The translations under genes were made by a program, and so were the position numbers. A stretch of 64,000 nt of DNA. Origin: Syngnathus acus (Eukaryota > Chordata > Actinopteri > Syngnathiformes > Syngnathidae). Of this stretch, positions 1-12,062 are shown piece after piece (position 1 is the first letter of the stretch; every line of letters begins with the position of its first letter). The stretch spans positions 6,550,039 through 6,614,038 of the forward strand of contig NC_051097.1 in the NCBI RefSeq assembly GCF_901709675.1, written 5' to 3'. Below the pieces are notes generated by a model. That model made no database searches. It was not told where the DNA came from and saw only the letters and a list, made by a program, of their open reading frames with translations.

Positions 1-3000
1 CGGCGTACTGCTCGGGTTGTGTTTGGTCACAGTTTGGTTTGTTGAGGCATGAGGCGAGACTCGGGGATGCGGTTTCTGTTTTGACTGCATCGACATCTAT
101 CGGGCCTGTGTCGTACACCGGCGGCCTTACGCATTTGTGGCTCCTCTGTTTGCCGTCCAGGCCGCAATGCCTGACCACAGGGGCAGCTGTGAATATTTGA
201 CTTCCTACTGAAAGGAAGACAGGTACGGAAAGAGGACCTTCCAACATTACCGAAGCACTTTCTTGGGAGTCATTATTTACAGCCGGGATGGGCGACTAAT
301 TTGAGTATTTTTGTAAGGTTTTATTTAACAAACCCAAATAATTCTTCAAAAATATGATTAAAATTAATGCACAAGAAATTGGGGGAATTCAAATTATAAA
401 AAATAAAAAGAAAATATGCAGAGGTTGACTGTAATTTTAAGTTGTAATATCGCCAGTCACCACTAGATGACATACTCCTCTCCTCACCTTTTTATCCCCT
501 CTCCCTGAATCAATAATTAGTTGCACTTACACTGGGTCTTATACTTTCCTATACTACAACATGCGTAGGCCTAATTTGATATGCATGAAAAAATATCAAA
601 AATAAAAAATATAAAAAATTTAAGTGAGTTGATTTTTGTGAAAAATGACTTCTTGCACTTCAGCATGTAAGTCCTGCTTCTTGCCCAAAGTGAGCTAAAC
701 ATACTGTATCAAAAATGAATGAATGCAAAATGTATGAGCGCAATGGAAAGCTTGTTTGCTTCATAATGGATTGCGTCCTAACTTGGAGCTACCACGACAG
801 TATGTCCATACAAACAGTTTCTTCCATTAAAAATCGTAAAATAAAAGAGTGGTTGAGATTTGCGGTTTGGAGGTTTATGTACTGATTGAACCACAGTCCT
901 GGGGGATTTTTACATTCGAGCTGGGGGCACGGTAAAGAAAGTGAGTATGGGGAAGGTAAATATTAGTTGAGGGGGCAGCAGTGTGGACTTGATGCCAAAG
1001 GGTGAGGTGGGGGTGGGATGTTTGAGAGCAAGACGGGGCGATTAAAGAACTTGCCAGGCTTCAGGGCAGGGAGGTGGGGTGGGGTGTGGGGGGGCAATCT
1101 AAAGAGGCTTTGGGGGCATTTGTTGGAAGCAGACCAAGGGAGTTCCTGGAAGGACCAGGACTTGAATCACTAGTTATCCTGCCCCAAAGACAACCCCTCA
1201 AGTCTTTTTGTCCACTTTGAGCAACGTATCGTAAATGTTAGTGGTGGAGCTAACTGTTTGCTCACCTCAGTGTTTTTTTAACAGGCAATTATGTGCCGTG
1301 GCTGCTTGTCGTGTTTGTTTTGGAGCTTTTGGCTCTTCGGGTAGCCAACATGCACAATCATTATGCAGGCAAGTAATTACGGCGTGGAAGCTCAATGCGT
1401 CACGCTCATTGCTCCATTTATCACAACCACGCAAAACAAAATTGCAACTCTTGTCATCGCTCGCCGTATGTTCGGAATATTCGCTGTTAGTAAGATCGGT
1501 TTATCTTAACTTCATTAACATTTTCAGTCTGGGCCTGGAGCAGAGCCTTATAACTCTCCATCTTCACATCTCCCGAGAGCTTCAAGTTTCCTGCAACAGG
1601 TGGCACAAACATTTGACTTGGCCGCCGCTGAGCCGACGTTCTGTTTATCGATTCGGGGGTGGGGGGGTGCTGGAAAGGTGAGGAGAGGTGGCTAAAAGGA
1701 AAGGAAAGAAAACCATAAATCCAAAAGCTGGAGAGTCCATGTGACAGCGGCGCTCCACTTCCAGTTCGCTGCATCTAATTTTTTTTTTACATCTTCAACT
1801 CTTTTAATATGTATGCTACTCTGCACATGAGGTATACTCATTTCGGCACAATACAGACCTGCAGTTGCAGTACTAGGAGTGACCTGTGGTGGGCAGCGTG
1901 GTGGCACAAGGTCGCCAGACTACCGACAAATACAAAGAAGAAGAAAGAGTTTGACTATTCACTATACCGCGGTTACAAAGCCGTCTCATTGTCATTTTTA
2001 TGGTGGTGAATGACTTGAGAGAATCGTTACACATACAGGATAACTCGATTAGTTGTTGATTATTTTGGTATTCGATTATTGTTGATTCATCATTTGGCAG
2101 CTCTCAGAATAGTCTTTTCGAGACAGCTGGTAATCGGGCTTTAATATAGAGATGGCAAATGAAGCTTCGAATTTGTTTCATGAATTAGTTGTGGTATTTT
2201 TCAACAGTGGGCTCTATCTTTAACATTCTAAACCAACAGTTGCATGTAGAGGAGACAAACATACAACAACTACTTCATGAAAGAAATATGAGGCTTCATT
2301 TTCCCTACACGACCTTACGCCAAAAAAAATCCCGATAAATCCTCCGGTGTCAAACGGAGGTCCACTCTACTCAAATTCAACCTGATTGTTGGCGTGCTTA
2401 TGTGTCGATCCTGCTTTAGCTACACACGCAAAAGAAGAAAAAAAACATATAAACAGTCATTTTGAACTAATATTTTCTCATGGGCTTTGATAAACCTATT
2501 AAACATTTTCCAGAGCTGCAGCCAAATTTCCAAATGAGTCTCCTCTCCTGTCCACCCTTCATCTCTCATATCTGGCTCTTTTCCGCTTGGATCCCTCCTC
2601 TTCCTCCTTTCCTCACCTCTTCCATACATCAACCCCACCCATTCCCCCCCTCGGCACTCTCGGGAGAAATACGCCTGCCGTTCAAATGAAAACATATTTG
2701 TTGTTTTGCTTGGCTTACTTGCCTCCCACTCGGCCGGCGTGATTGAGGTCGAGACATCGGGTCCGTTGGAAGCAGAAAGCCTCTATTAGTCCTTGATCAG
2801 CGGAGCGCCTGACAGCAGGGGCAACATGCGCGGCATTAAGGCCTGACATGGGATTAAATAAAGACTAATTTATTGGCTGCCCATCCGGACGGACGAGGCA
2901 TTAACCGTTTCTTTTCATGGTTTAATTAAATATGCTGGGATGGATACTTGAAGGGATCGGATTACGGGATACGCTAGATTGATCAATTGTTCTAAGAAAG

Positions 3001-3077
3001 AAAAAAAAAACAGTGATGTAACACAAAAATTCTGTCTTTTCCCATGTTTGTTATTTTACTTTGTTATAATGGTTATA
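1..3077. other. Gene-free stretch at left edge
   Basis: No open frame here resembles a known protein, and none is flanked by convincing splice sites. The DNA is AT-rich with G-rich patches near 1,000-1,110. The segment at about 2,710-2,950 is denser in sequence and rich in ATTA/TTAAT homeodomain-type cores, so it resembles a conserved non-coding element, although conservation cannot be tested here. A segment at 2,040-2,110 resembles the repeat family seen at 49,988-50,336. Because nnt lies beside FGF10 in human, this side could belong to an fgf10 regulatory domain, but no fgf10 exon was found. Confidence 0.5.
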
Positions 3078-3389
3078 CAGTAATCCCTCGTTTATCGCGG
3101 ATAATTGGTTCCAAAAACCACCAAGTATGGTCACCAACAAGAAGTACTGGGCAGGCTAATGAGTTAGCAGAAAGACGCTAATTCACGATCGTGCTAACAT
3201 GCGAAAACGGACTTCTAAAGGAATGTAAAGGAACATTTGGAGCAACACTACATTGTCCTAAAGGTTAGACACGTTTCCTCAATCTAGAAGTTTTATTTTG
3301 ACTTTTAAATTGTTTTTTAATTTGGAGAAAAAAATCCGCGATGTAGTGAAGCGGCGATAAACGAAACGCGAAGTAGCGAGGGATCACTG
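3078..3389. mobile_element. Short non-autonomous DNA transposon (MITE-like)
   Basis: The left end reads CAGTAATCCCTCG and the reverse complement of the right end reads CAGTGATCCCTCG, so 12 of 13 terminal bases match. A TA dinucleotide flanks both sides (3,076-3,077 and 3,390-3,391), consistent with a TA target-site duplication of the Tc1/mariner type. The 312-bp interior has no coding capacity. Internal stretches close to each end (TTTATCGCGG near the left, TCCGCG and CGATAAACG near the right) extend the imperfect inverted repeat. Similar short elements are common in teleost genomes. Confidence 0.75.
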
Positions 3390-3900
3390 TATTTTCGAAT
3401 ACAACCTTTGTGCATGTGTACAAAATGTATTCGAAAAAAACTGTATGAGGCAACCCAGACTGGATTATGAAAAAAAACATGTTTGTGTAATTTATATACT
3501 ATTAAAAAAATACTTCAAGATATTCCGAGGTTAAAAAAGGGTGGTGATGAGGGGGATACAAGCTGCTATGAATGTTTGGACCATCTGCTATAGATTTGTG
3601 CAGATTTTCACGTTGCAAAGTGTCAAACGGAGAATGTAACTCCCCTCCGAGTCCTTTCTTAATTGTACGTTCGTACCTCCAAAGCTGTTTTCGGGATGAT
3701 TTAAATCCAGTTAAACGTCTTTGCTGTGAGCCAACATGAGCTCACCCTCCAAAACGAGACGATGGCACACAAGGTCGGTAAATTTGCTGCATTGTCAGCA
3801 TGACACCTACAAGGTACACAATGACCAGATTTGCCCTATTAAAGTGCGTTAATAAAAACACTGCACGATTTGATGCGGTGTTAGTTTAACCCTAACCCCA

Positions 3901-4262
3901 CACAGTGGTTATAAAAAGTTTACACACCCCTGTTCAAATGCTTCATTTTTGTGTGGTGAGCTCATTTTCATCATTAATGTGAGGTATAAATCGATTCAAG
4001 CAAATGAAACTGTGCAAGAAGTGAAGTAAAAGTAAATGATTGCATAATTGTGCACACCCTCTAACAACTGGCCATATGGCTGTGTTCAGAATTAACCAGG
4101 GAGTCAGCAAACACCTGCCCTAATGAACTGCAGATGTTCTCATACATGTTTTTCTGTGTGTTTTTCTTTCTTTCATTTATTTGTAACTAGTATTTATAAC
4201 CCAAGATAAGGTTAAGTTGAGCAAAGAGCATCAATAGGAGCAAAGCATGATGCTGCCACCAC
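3901..4262. mobile_element. Degenerate Tc1-like transposon, left end and fragments
   Basis: Bases 3,911-3,931 (ATAAAAAGTTTACACACCCCT) match, 20 of 21 in inverted orientation, the end found at 12,038-12,058. The following 200 bp continue in a way typical of a fish Tc1/mariner family terminus. At about 4,228-4,262 the minus strand reads GGTGGCAGCATCATGCTTTG, the segment that encodes the conserved Gly-Gly-Ser-Ile-Met region of Tc1 transposases. No intact transposase frame survives. The pieces have mixed orientation, so this is likely a nest of broken copies. Confidence 0.7.
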
Positions 4263-4979
4263 TGTGCTGTAAATTTTAGACCCCGTGACCTCAACCCCAA
4301 TAAATACATAGTGTATATTTTCTTAATAGTCAGACTGATTTACACAAATAATTTAAAATGAAATTATAATCCATGGATATAAATAAACTCCAAGACTAAT
4401 TTCGCAATCATTTAGGGAAACCCAGAGCAATTGAGGCTGCACATAACTCCAATTCAGTTTGGCTTGATCCTATATATTATTCACTCACTCCTCTTTATGA
4501 CTCAATAACTTTCAAAAACTTGGAGTGCAGAAACTGAAAAATGAAACCTTTATCTATTTTTCACACCTTATTATCAGATAGGAGGCAACGTGGTGAGGTC
4601 TCAAGGTAAGATCGCCCTTCATACTACAATGAAAAAATCTTCCCTTGAAAATGTGAAACATCTGCTGGCCCCATATGAAAGCAATAAACAGCTTCTGGCC
4701 CCCACGTCCCCAACTCCAGCAGTCAGATAATAGCGATGACGACGGTCTGAAACACATTTATTTCATCTATTTATTCACAGTACTTTCAATTCCCCACCCA
4801 GGGTCACACGGGACACACTTGTGGCAAACAATTTAAAAATGTAATCATAATTTAAAACTACAATCACATGGCAGCGAAAAAGTCATTATTATCAAACAGC
4901 TGTAAGAAAAAAAATATGTTTCAGGTTTTTATCATTCTCACGCATCTCTGCTCACTGTGTCGACATGTACTGTAAAATC

Positions 4980-5150
4980 TTGGATGAAAATCTGCTTTCC
5001 TCAGCAACAACACTGAAGATGGGTCTTCCAACATGACGACAAATGAGAGGCTCAAGAAGTATATTAAAGTCATAGAGTTCTCCAGTCGGTCTCCAGATCT
5101 CAACCCTAAAGAAAATCTATAGCGGGAACTGAAATTTGGAAATTTCCAAG
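4980..5150 (+). pseudogene. Tc1-like transposase C-terminal fragment
   Basis: Around 5,052-5,146 the plus strand translates to a degraded version of the Tc1 transposase C-terminal block: RLKKYIKVIE, then RSPDLNPKENL, a stop, then RELKFG. The SPDLNP.EN-stop-RELK signature carries the last catalytic-region residues of Tc1/mariner DDE transposases. An in-frame TAG replaces the usual Trp codon and upstream frames are broken, so the copy is dead. It lies within 1 kb of other Tc1 debris. Confidence 0.75.
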
Positions 5151-8005
5151 CAGTAGCTAAAAGAAAATAGCAGTGCTAACAATGCTAAGCTAGCATTAGC
5201 AATGTAAACACGCCGACGTGTGTTTGTTGAGAACCTATGACTAGGTCCATAACAGAAACATGAACATCAGCAGGATTTGTTGCCTAATACAGAATGTCTC
5301 GTGTTTTGTTAAACCACCAGCGCATTTGTTTTTCCACACCATTCGTCATGGCCCTTGCGCAATCCTCATCAATACCTTCAGGACACTTCTGCGCATGATT
5401 TAGCTCAAAACTAAACTTGGCTGGAGACCTCCAGCAGTTCTTTTGAGTCTCCAGCTGCTGGATGATGTTATTTTGGATAGAATTAAGTTATCATCTGTGT
5501 GAACGATTGTATCTGGTATCCCAGGCGGCCTATTGGATCACTTTTGAAACCGTCCCTAAATGCAGTGCTGCTGGTTATTTGGATAGAAAACAATCCGACT
5601 TAAGACACAGGAAACAGACTCCTCAATTTTCTTATCTCTGATGTTTGTTGGTAAGCGTCCAATAGCAGGGTTTATTTGTCCTATTGGGAATTATGTTGGA
5701 GAGCTACATTTTCTCCAGCCCAATTTTTGCAATAAGCATAATTTCAGAATTTCTGAAACTGCCACGTTGAAGGATGAAGGAAAAATGATTGTTTTTTTCT
5801 TGGAATATCATTTTCTAAAAGAGGAGACTGCCTTGAAAAGTTCGAGCTTGCCCATCGCCCAAGGCCATTCCCGAACACAACGTTGGGTAAAGTGCCCATC
5901 ACTCCATTAATCAGAAGACCTTGCGCAATTGCTGCTCAATGGAAAAAAACAATTCCCGTTGTTTATTCAGGCAATATATAAAAATAGATTTGACTACATA
6001 AGGATTTCTAGAAGAAGTCCGAGATGGATTCTGAGTTATTATCTCACATTGTATCAATGGTCTATTGAGTTCGACATACTTTGCTGTCTTGCTGGTTTTG
6101 CTCTGCCAGCATTACGTCCATAAGCTGTCATCCTCCTGGCTCTCCCCTTACTTGCGCTTAACAAGCACAAGTCTCATTGCCAGATGTACTGCACCGTCCA
6201 GATTTTTCTTACCTTGGCTTAAAAACTCTCCCGCATGCTTAAAATAATTGGGTGTTAGGAAGAAGGACTTAGCGGCTATGCTAAAGGGAGGAAGACCAAT
6301 GAATGTAGAATATCAAATAGCTACTGTGTGAGTCAATCCATTCATGGTGATAACGTGTCTGACAATGTGATAATTCTTTGCAGCGAGGTTGTGATTAAAG
6401 AGTTAGAAATGTAAAGCAATGGAGCCCGCCAAAAAAATATAAATCTAAATAGTTTCTGACATAATGACATGCTAATGAGCTACAGTATTTTCTCGTAGAC
6501 ATCCTGGCAAAAACAGTGTCAAAAAAGCTGGCAGATGCCAAAGAAGTCATCCTTGGAGTTTTCCTGGTGACGGAACGGGATCTCCTAGTTCTTGTTTGAA
6601 CCCGAGCAATGTGCTTGACAGATAAATCCGACGTTAACTTTTCACAGCTTTGTTTATGCGGCGTTCTCTTTCCATGTTGTTGTTGTGAAAACCAAGCGGG
6701 GGAACTCCATTCTTTTTTTTCTCTCAAGGTTGATGCGGATATTTGACAAAGCGGAAAAGTTAATCTCAAGCTAGTTTACTTGACAGGAGTATGAAGCAAA
6801 GGTCTCGCCGCCTTGTCCTTTAACGACATTTCCAACAAATGCGATGACGTCATACACCATTCAAGGGAAGTAGCGACCATTCCAGACAAACAAACACAAG
6901 TGTTCTGTTATCTGGAAATGCTTCTTAACAGATACAAACAACAAACGAGAAGCATCTTCTCAAAGTCATGGCGCGGCGTTGAGCTAACCCGTTTATCAAA
7001 GACAAAAAGGGGAAACTGGCCTCACGTTAAGGCAAACACGTCTAATGAGTCACAGATGCTTGCGTGATACGGACAACAATTAATGTGGATGCAGAACATG
7101 TTGACCTACTAAAACGGAACGACGACGGAGAGACAAAAAGACGAGCGGTTCCACGTCAGACGTCCATCATCTAACTATCAATTCATTTCCGACAACACGG
7201 AACATCTTTGCTTCCATCGGACCTTGAGGGAATGGAAAAGGAAGACACAAGTGGGACTACGATGACGACAATCATCCGACTCTGTCTTTTGTTATCGTTA
7301 CAACAACGCAATTTCTATTGCCGTAAAATCGCATTACACGCTTTAACAGCCACATCAAAAATCTTGGTGGAATCCAAACTGTCCAAATCGAATGTTATTT
7401 TGTTATTCTGCGAACTAATCAACAAAACGCCATCGATTGATGCCTCACATGCGCGTTTGGCGGAGGAAAAGACAAAGAGCGCACTCAACAGCTGTTTTGA
7501 AGGCATGTCGGTGGACGTCGTCTTGAATCACTATTGACACGATACATGCGGTCTTGGGATAGGCTCTCTGGACGCAATGTTGCTCTGAAGCACCGCGCCG
7601 CTCAGATGATCAGTGTCAACAGCAGAGCGTCTCTCACAATGATTGAAACCAGACAGCCAGAACTGCAGACTGCAAACTTCTCTTGTGGCATTGACTCCAT
7701 GATGCACCCATGGAATGAGGTTGTTGCCGCGCCCACACACAGGTCAATAGGTCAGTAGAATAATCACACTGGAGAAAAGACCTCCACCAACAGTGCTAAT
7801 TGTAGATCAGCCGCACATTGTAGATGTTCACCTCCTGACAGTGAGGCAAGCAAACAAAGTCTGGCAAGTGCAAGCGAGCCACCGGTTGACAGAGAGCAGG
7901 TGTCCGAAAGAAGAGGAAAGGAGCAGATGGACAAATGAAGATCAAGTGACAGAGAAAGTGTGTCAAGGAGATGTTTGTCTTGTGTGATGAAAGGGAAACA
8001 TGACA
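5151..8005. other. Gene-free stretch
   Basis: No gene is supported. Open frames of 60-124 codons occur, but none resembles a protein family and none has splice context. On the minus strand, 5,287-5,487 holds a 66-codon stop-to-stop frame with protein-like composition but no recognisable family; it may be an old coding or transposon fragment. The segment 7,540-7,760 is mixed-composition DNA without a clear feature. Confidence 0.45.
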
Positions 8006-8130
8006 GATGGATGGATGGATGGATGGATGGATGGATGGATGGATGGATGGATGGATGGATGGATGGGTGGGATGGATGGATGGATGGATGGATGGATGGA
8101 TGGATGGATGGATGGATGGATGGATGGATG
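8006..8130. repeat. ATGG tetranucleotide microsatellite
   Basis: About 125 bp of (ATGG)n, with one interruption near 8,065-8,071. Such arrays often grow from the 3' tails of fish SINEs that end in ATGG units. The apparent repetitive proteins on either strand here are translations of the repeat. Confidence 0.97.
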
Positions 8131-8219
8131 GCCTTACTTCCCCTTTTAAACCTGATCTCCATACTTGGATCTCCATAGATGGATGACCTTACTTCCCTTT
8201 TTAAACCTAATCTCCATAG
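8131..8219. repeat. Imperfect duplicated segment beside the ATGG array
   Basis: Two near-identical units lie next to the microsatellite. One is at about 8,131-8,162 (GCCTTACTTCCCCTTTTAAA and on through CTGATCTCCATA), the other at about 8,186-8,218 with a few substitutions. Each is preceded by GGATG units. This looks like a local duplication through replication slippage or unequal exchange at the array edge. Confidence 0.7.
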
Positions 8220-9512
8220 TTTATTTTTTTTTTAAAACAGCCTGGCATCTACAGATGGAACATTTCCTTTTTTTTTTACGATTGAAAAGATTCAATGTGC
8301 AAACACACACACAGAAGTTTGAGTCCTCGCACCTCGCCACAGAATCCTCAGCTTGCGGTGGATGGAATAATGTTCACACTGGCAAAGCAAAGCCGCAGTG
8401 TCCATCCAAAGAATGAGTCGTAATAACAGCACGAATGATCGGAACCGCAGGAGAGCGCCAGGCCACAAGACCGCCACACGAAAGCAGAACGGACATTTGA
8501 ATACAAAAAAAAGCCATATTGAAAAGCCACTCTATAAATATCTGCTTTCTGTCTCCAGGTTGTAGCGGGGCCAACATTAACACACCTTTCAGAACAGCAG
8601 GCCAATATTATTCCATCTGGTTATCCAGCGTGTGTATCATTACATGCCGAGCAAGCAGAACTCGCTCTCCTAAAAAGCCAAACCGCACGCACAAAAGAAT
8701 TTCATGTATGTTTGCGCTCATTTGCCTCCAGGAAAAGACAAAGCACCCGAAACAGGTGCTGGAAGCAGGTCGGGAACGCGCGTGGATCTGAGTTTCACCT
8801 TTTATGGCTCATTGTCAGTAAATACGTGGAGAAGACCTCACGTAAAGAACCGAGCAAACAATGCTGATTTTTTTTCGCTCACTGATGGCAAGTAAGGAAT
8901 CCGGCGCATGTGAGTAGACGGGCTTGTAATTTTAGACGCCGGGGGAACAAATTGGTCCGTCTCACCCACTCAAGTCAATCAAGACTTTGAGGAGAGAGAA
9001 GAAACAGTACACACGGGCAGAAGATTACTGGAGTGTCCCGCCATCCTCCCGCTCGGTGGTCCTTCTTCCCACCGTTTGACCAGTCGAGGAGTATTATTAT
9101 TATTACAGAAGAGCGGCCTGATTACAGATGGGAGGTTTCTGACTGTAATGTTTGGACACCCAAATGGAGAATGGGCATAAACACAAACATGCTATTTATA
9201 GTTATTGTCCTTTTTTTTTTTTTTTTTTTAGATATTTTACCCAAATTTTAATGTCATGGTGAAATTGACTAAGAATCATCTGCAATTATTCTCACATTTA
9301 AAATGTTGTTTGTTCCCAGAGTGTCAAATTAATTGTGGTGAAGCAATTTTAAAATTTTTCAGACTGACCTGATTTAGATTTATACGTTTGGATTCAATTG
9401 AAACACACATGAGACGATGGAAAGTAAAGTCACATGTCAAGTCATTGCCCAGGTTGTGGCGATGATATAAACAAAAGTGGTAATAAAAAACAGGCCAAAT
9501 AGTTTCAGATTG

Positions 9513-9552
<40 letters not shown>

Positions 9553-11929
9553 TTGTCAGACGCGGTCCAAGCCACGACCACCGTGACCGAATATGACAGT
9601 AAATCGCATTGAGTCCATTATTATATAAAAATCAGTGTCAAAAACTAATCTGAGTTGAAATACTTTTTTATTCTTCTTTTTCATTCACAGATCGGACACA
9701 ATGGTGTGTCGCCATCTAGTGGTTGGCAGTAGAATTACACCCAAAATAACCGAGAGGCAGAATAAAATAGAGTTAGAAGCTGTACCCAAAAAGATTCTGA
9801 AATAATTCAGTATGCTGGGGGATTACTGTACTTGTAAATTCAGCATTTCGGCAAAATTTATTCGACGAGAGAGAGTTCAACGGAGGTCATACTTTGGACA
9901 AGTACAGGAACCTTTGGCAGAACATATCAACCTCTTAGTTCCAGGAACTACACGCCAAGTCTAATATAAAAATATTGATTTGGCGCCCCCCTGGGACATT
10001 TTGGTGCCGAGGAACTATGTTGAACTCGGATGAGGAATTTCAAATTATGGAGTTGTCAAATAGATATAAGGATATTCTTGCTGAACTACAGCACCCATTT
10101 CTGTGCTGGGATAGAGGCGCATTCTTCCTGAAAATTGAGGTCGAACTCTAAATTGTATCTGTCAACGTATCGAATAAGCGTGTCTAAATGTGTGTGTTGC
10201 CCGAACTGATTGTTGTTTGGATGTCGACATGAAAACGGAGTAAAAAAGCGGGGCAGGTGGCCTCCTTCATCTGGAGCACAGCTGTACGCACGATGACTCA
10301 CACGCTCCTTCCTACCTTGACCAAAACATGCGTACACAAGCGTACCTTCAAACACATATTTACCACGATGAAACACACACACATACACACACCAGCACAG
10401 CAACCTTAGACATCTCCAATCAGACACGGCGGACCTCCCCCGTCGTCGCTTTGATGTAGCATTTAATGGGCAATTTTATTCCCGAAAATAAAAAGTTATC
10501 TAGCTGTTTCGCTCATTATGCAACATCAACGGCTCTCAAATCTACTCGAGCCTTGAATAGCGGCCATTTTTTCCAAGGTTTATGATTGTTGCCATGTGAA
10601 AGTCGTAAACCTGCAAAAAGAGTCTACATTGGCGTAAAGAGACATTTTGAGGTACGAGTCATGTAAAACGTACAATAACGCTAACTGACAGGGAGGTGGT
10701 CGCTCTGGGTGATCTTTCAGTTTATTAAGAACGTCAATAGAACATTTAAATACCTACTTGTTACCAAGATCAAGTGCTCCCAATTTTTTAAAAATGTTTT
10801 ACAGTATTCATGAGCTTGCGTATTATTTAGAATTTCACAGGGAATAATTCAAACGTGTTAAATTAAGACAACAAGTGACATCAATTTTTTTAACATTATT
10901 ATTTTTGTGATCAGATTACCCTCAGATGGCAATAAAATGATTCCAAGTTGATTTTGTTCTTCAAACATCAGCCGGTTTTTTACTCCCAGGAGGTATATTA
11001 TGAAAAATGCATTTTTGAATTAAATTCAAGGGAAATTTCTGCCTATTTCTGAAAATATATTTGAGGATTCTGCATTTCTATAAATGTGGTAGTGGTTCAT
11101 ACATAACATAATACATTTTAATATCATATTATTTTGAACCCCGTTGCTAACCAAATCAGCAGCACTCATTGAGGCCCATGACTAGTTTCTCATATGCATG
11201 AAAACGCGGTGTTTTCTTCAGCCTCTTTTGATCCTCAGCCCCTCTCTGGATTTCACCATAATTTTCGTTTTTTATTATAAACTCCACACTGACTCGGCAT
11301 AAACATGCTGCTGACAATGTTTAATATTATGCCAAGAATAAAGGGATGCTCCCTATCAAATGCCTCCGCTTATCTGCAGTCGAGTAAATAAACTCCCGTC
11401 TACTAGTTTGTAGGATTACGCTAGTATATGTGATCGCCACTTTGAATATTTGTTCCCAATTGCTATTCATTTAATTCGACCAAATCTTCGCCATCTCATT
11501 TGTTATCCCGATTTCTGGTGTCCAAATGTGTTCCGGAAAATTCTCTGGTATGTGAATAAAACTGCAAGTGTGATCATCTCTCAGTACAAGCGACTGCTCA
11601 GCCAGGTCGTGTTGAGCAAACATTGTTTCGAGACACTTTAGCTGCTCTACTCGTGTGGATGTTTCCGAGTGGTACCGAGTTACTTTTGGATGTGGGGGCG
11701 GCGACTGTGTTAACAAAAGGGTGAATCATCCCGCCGTTGGCTTGGACGCCTCCCCGCCAGGCTCTTGTAAATATTTGAGAGGGACTGTTGACATGAAGAT
11801 AACACGAACTAATGCACTTACGAGTCAGGAAAGTTAGCGATGGCTCAAGAGCAGCGGGTTTCAAACTGGGGTCTGGGGACCCACGTGCTGAAGCTTGGCG
11901 GTCCACACGATAATAAATCTTTTTATTCC
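8220..11929. other. Gene-free stretch
   Basis: No gene is supported. A (CA)n tract occupies 9,517-9,549. A CTCF-like motif (GCCATCTAGTGGTTGGCAG) is at 9,711-9,729. The segment 11,180-11,400 is mixed-composition and resembles conserved non-coding DNA, but this cannot be tested here. Confidence 0.5.
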
Positions 11930-12062
11930 TATTGTGTTGTACAGTTTATAAGTTACAATAAGGACGGAGAAAGTTTTGCAATGATTTGCCTTTGTCTAAT
12001 TTTTTCTTACATCACAAAAATCTGGCATTCGAGTAGGGGTGTGTAGACTTTTTATATCCACC
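11930..12062. mobile_element. Degenerate Tc1-like transposon, right end
   Basis: The block ends in AGGGGTGTGTAGACTTTTTAT (12,038-12,058), whose reverse complement matches the left terminus at 3,911-3,931 in 20 of 21 bases. The preceding 110 bp have the usual AT-rich layout of the inner terminus of this fish Tc1-like family. No transposase remains next to it. It is probably a solo end from a separate insertion, not the partner of the 3.9-kb end, but that is inference. Confidence 0.7.

Noticed and set aside
1235-1681. 148-codon frame on the plus strand
   Set aside because: It has no family resemblance, no splice or promoter context, and is overlapped by equally long frames on the other strand.
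7764-8178. Open frames with His-Pro-Ser-Ile or Met-Asp-Gly-Trp repeats
   Set aside because: They are translations of the ATGG microsatellite, with no conserved flanks.
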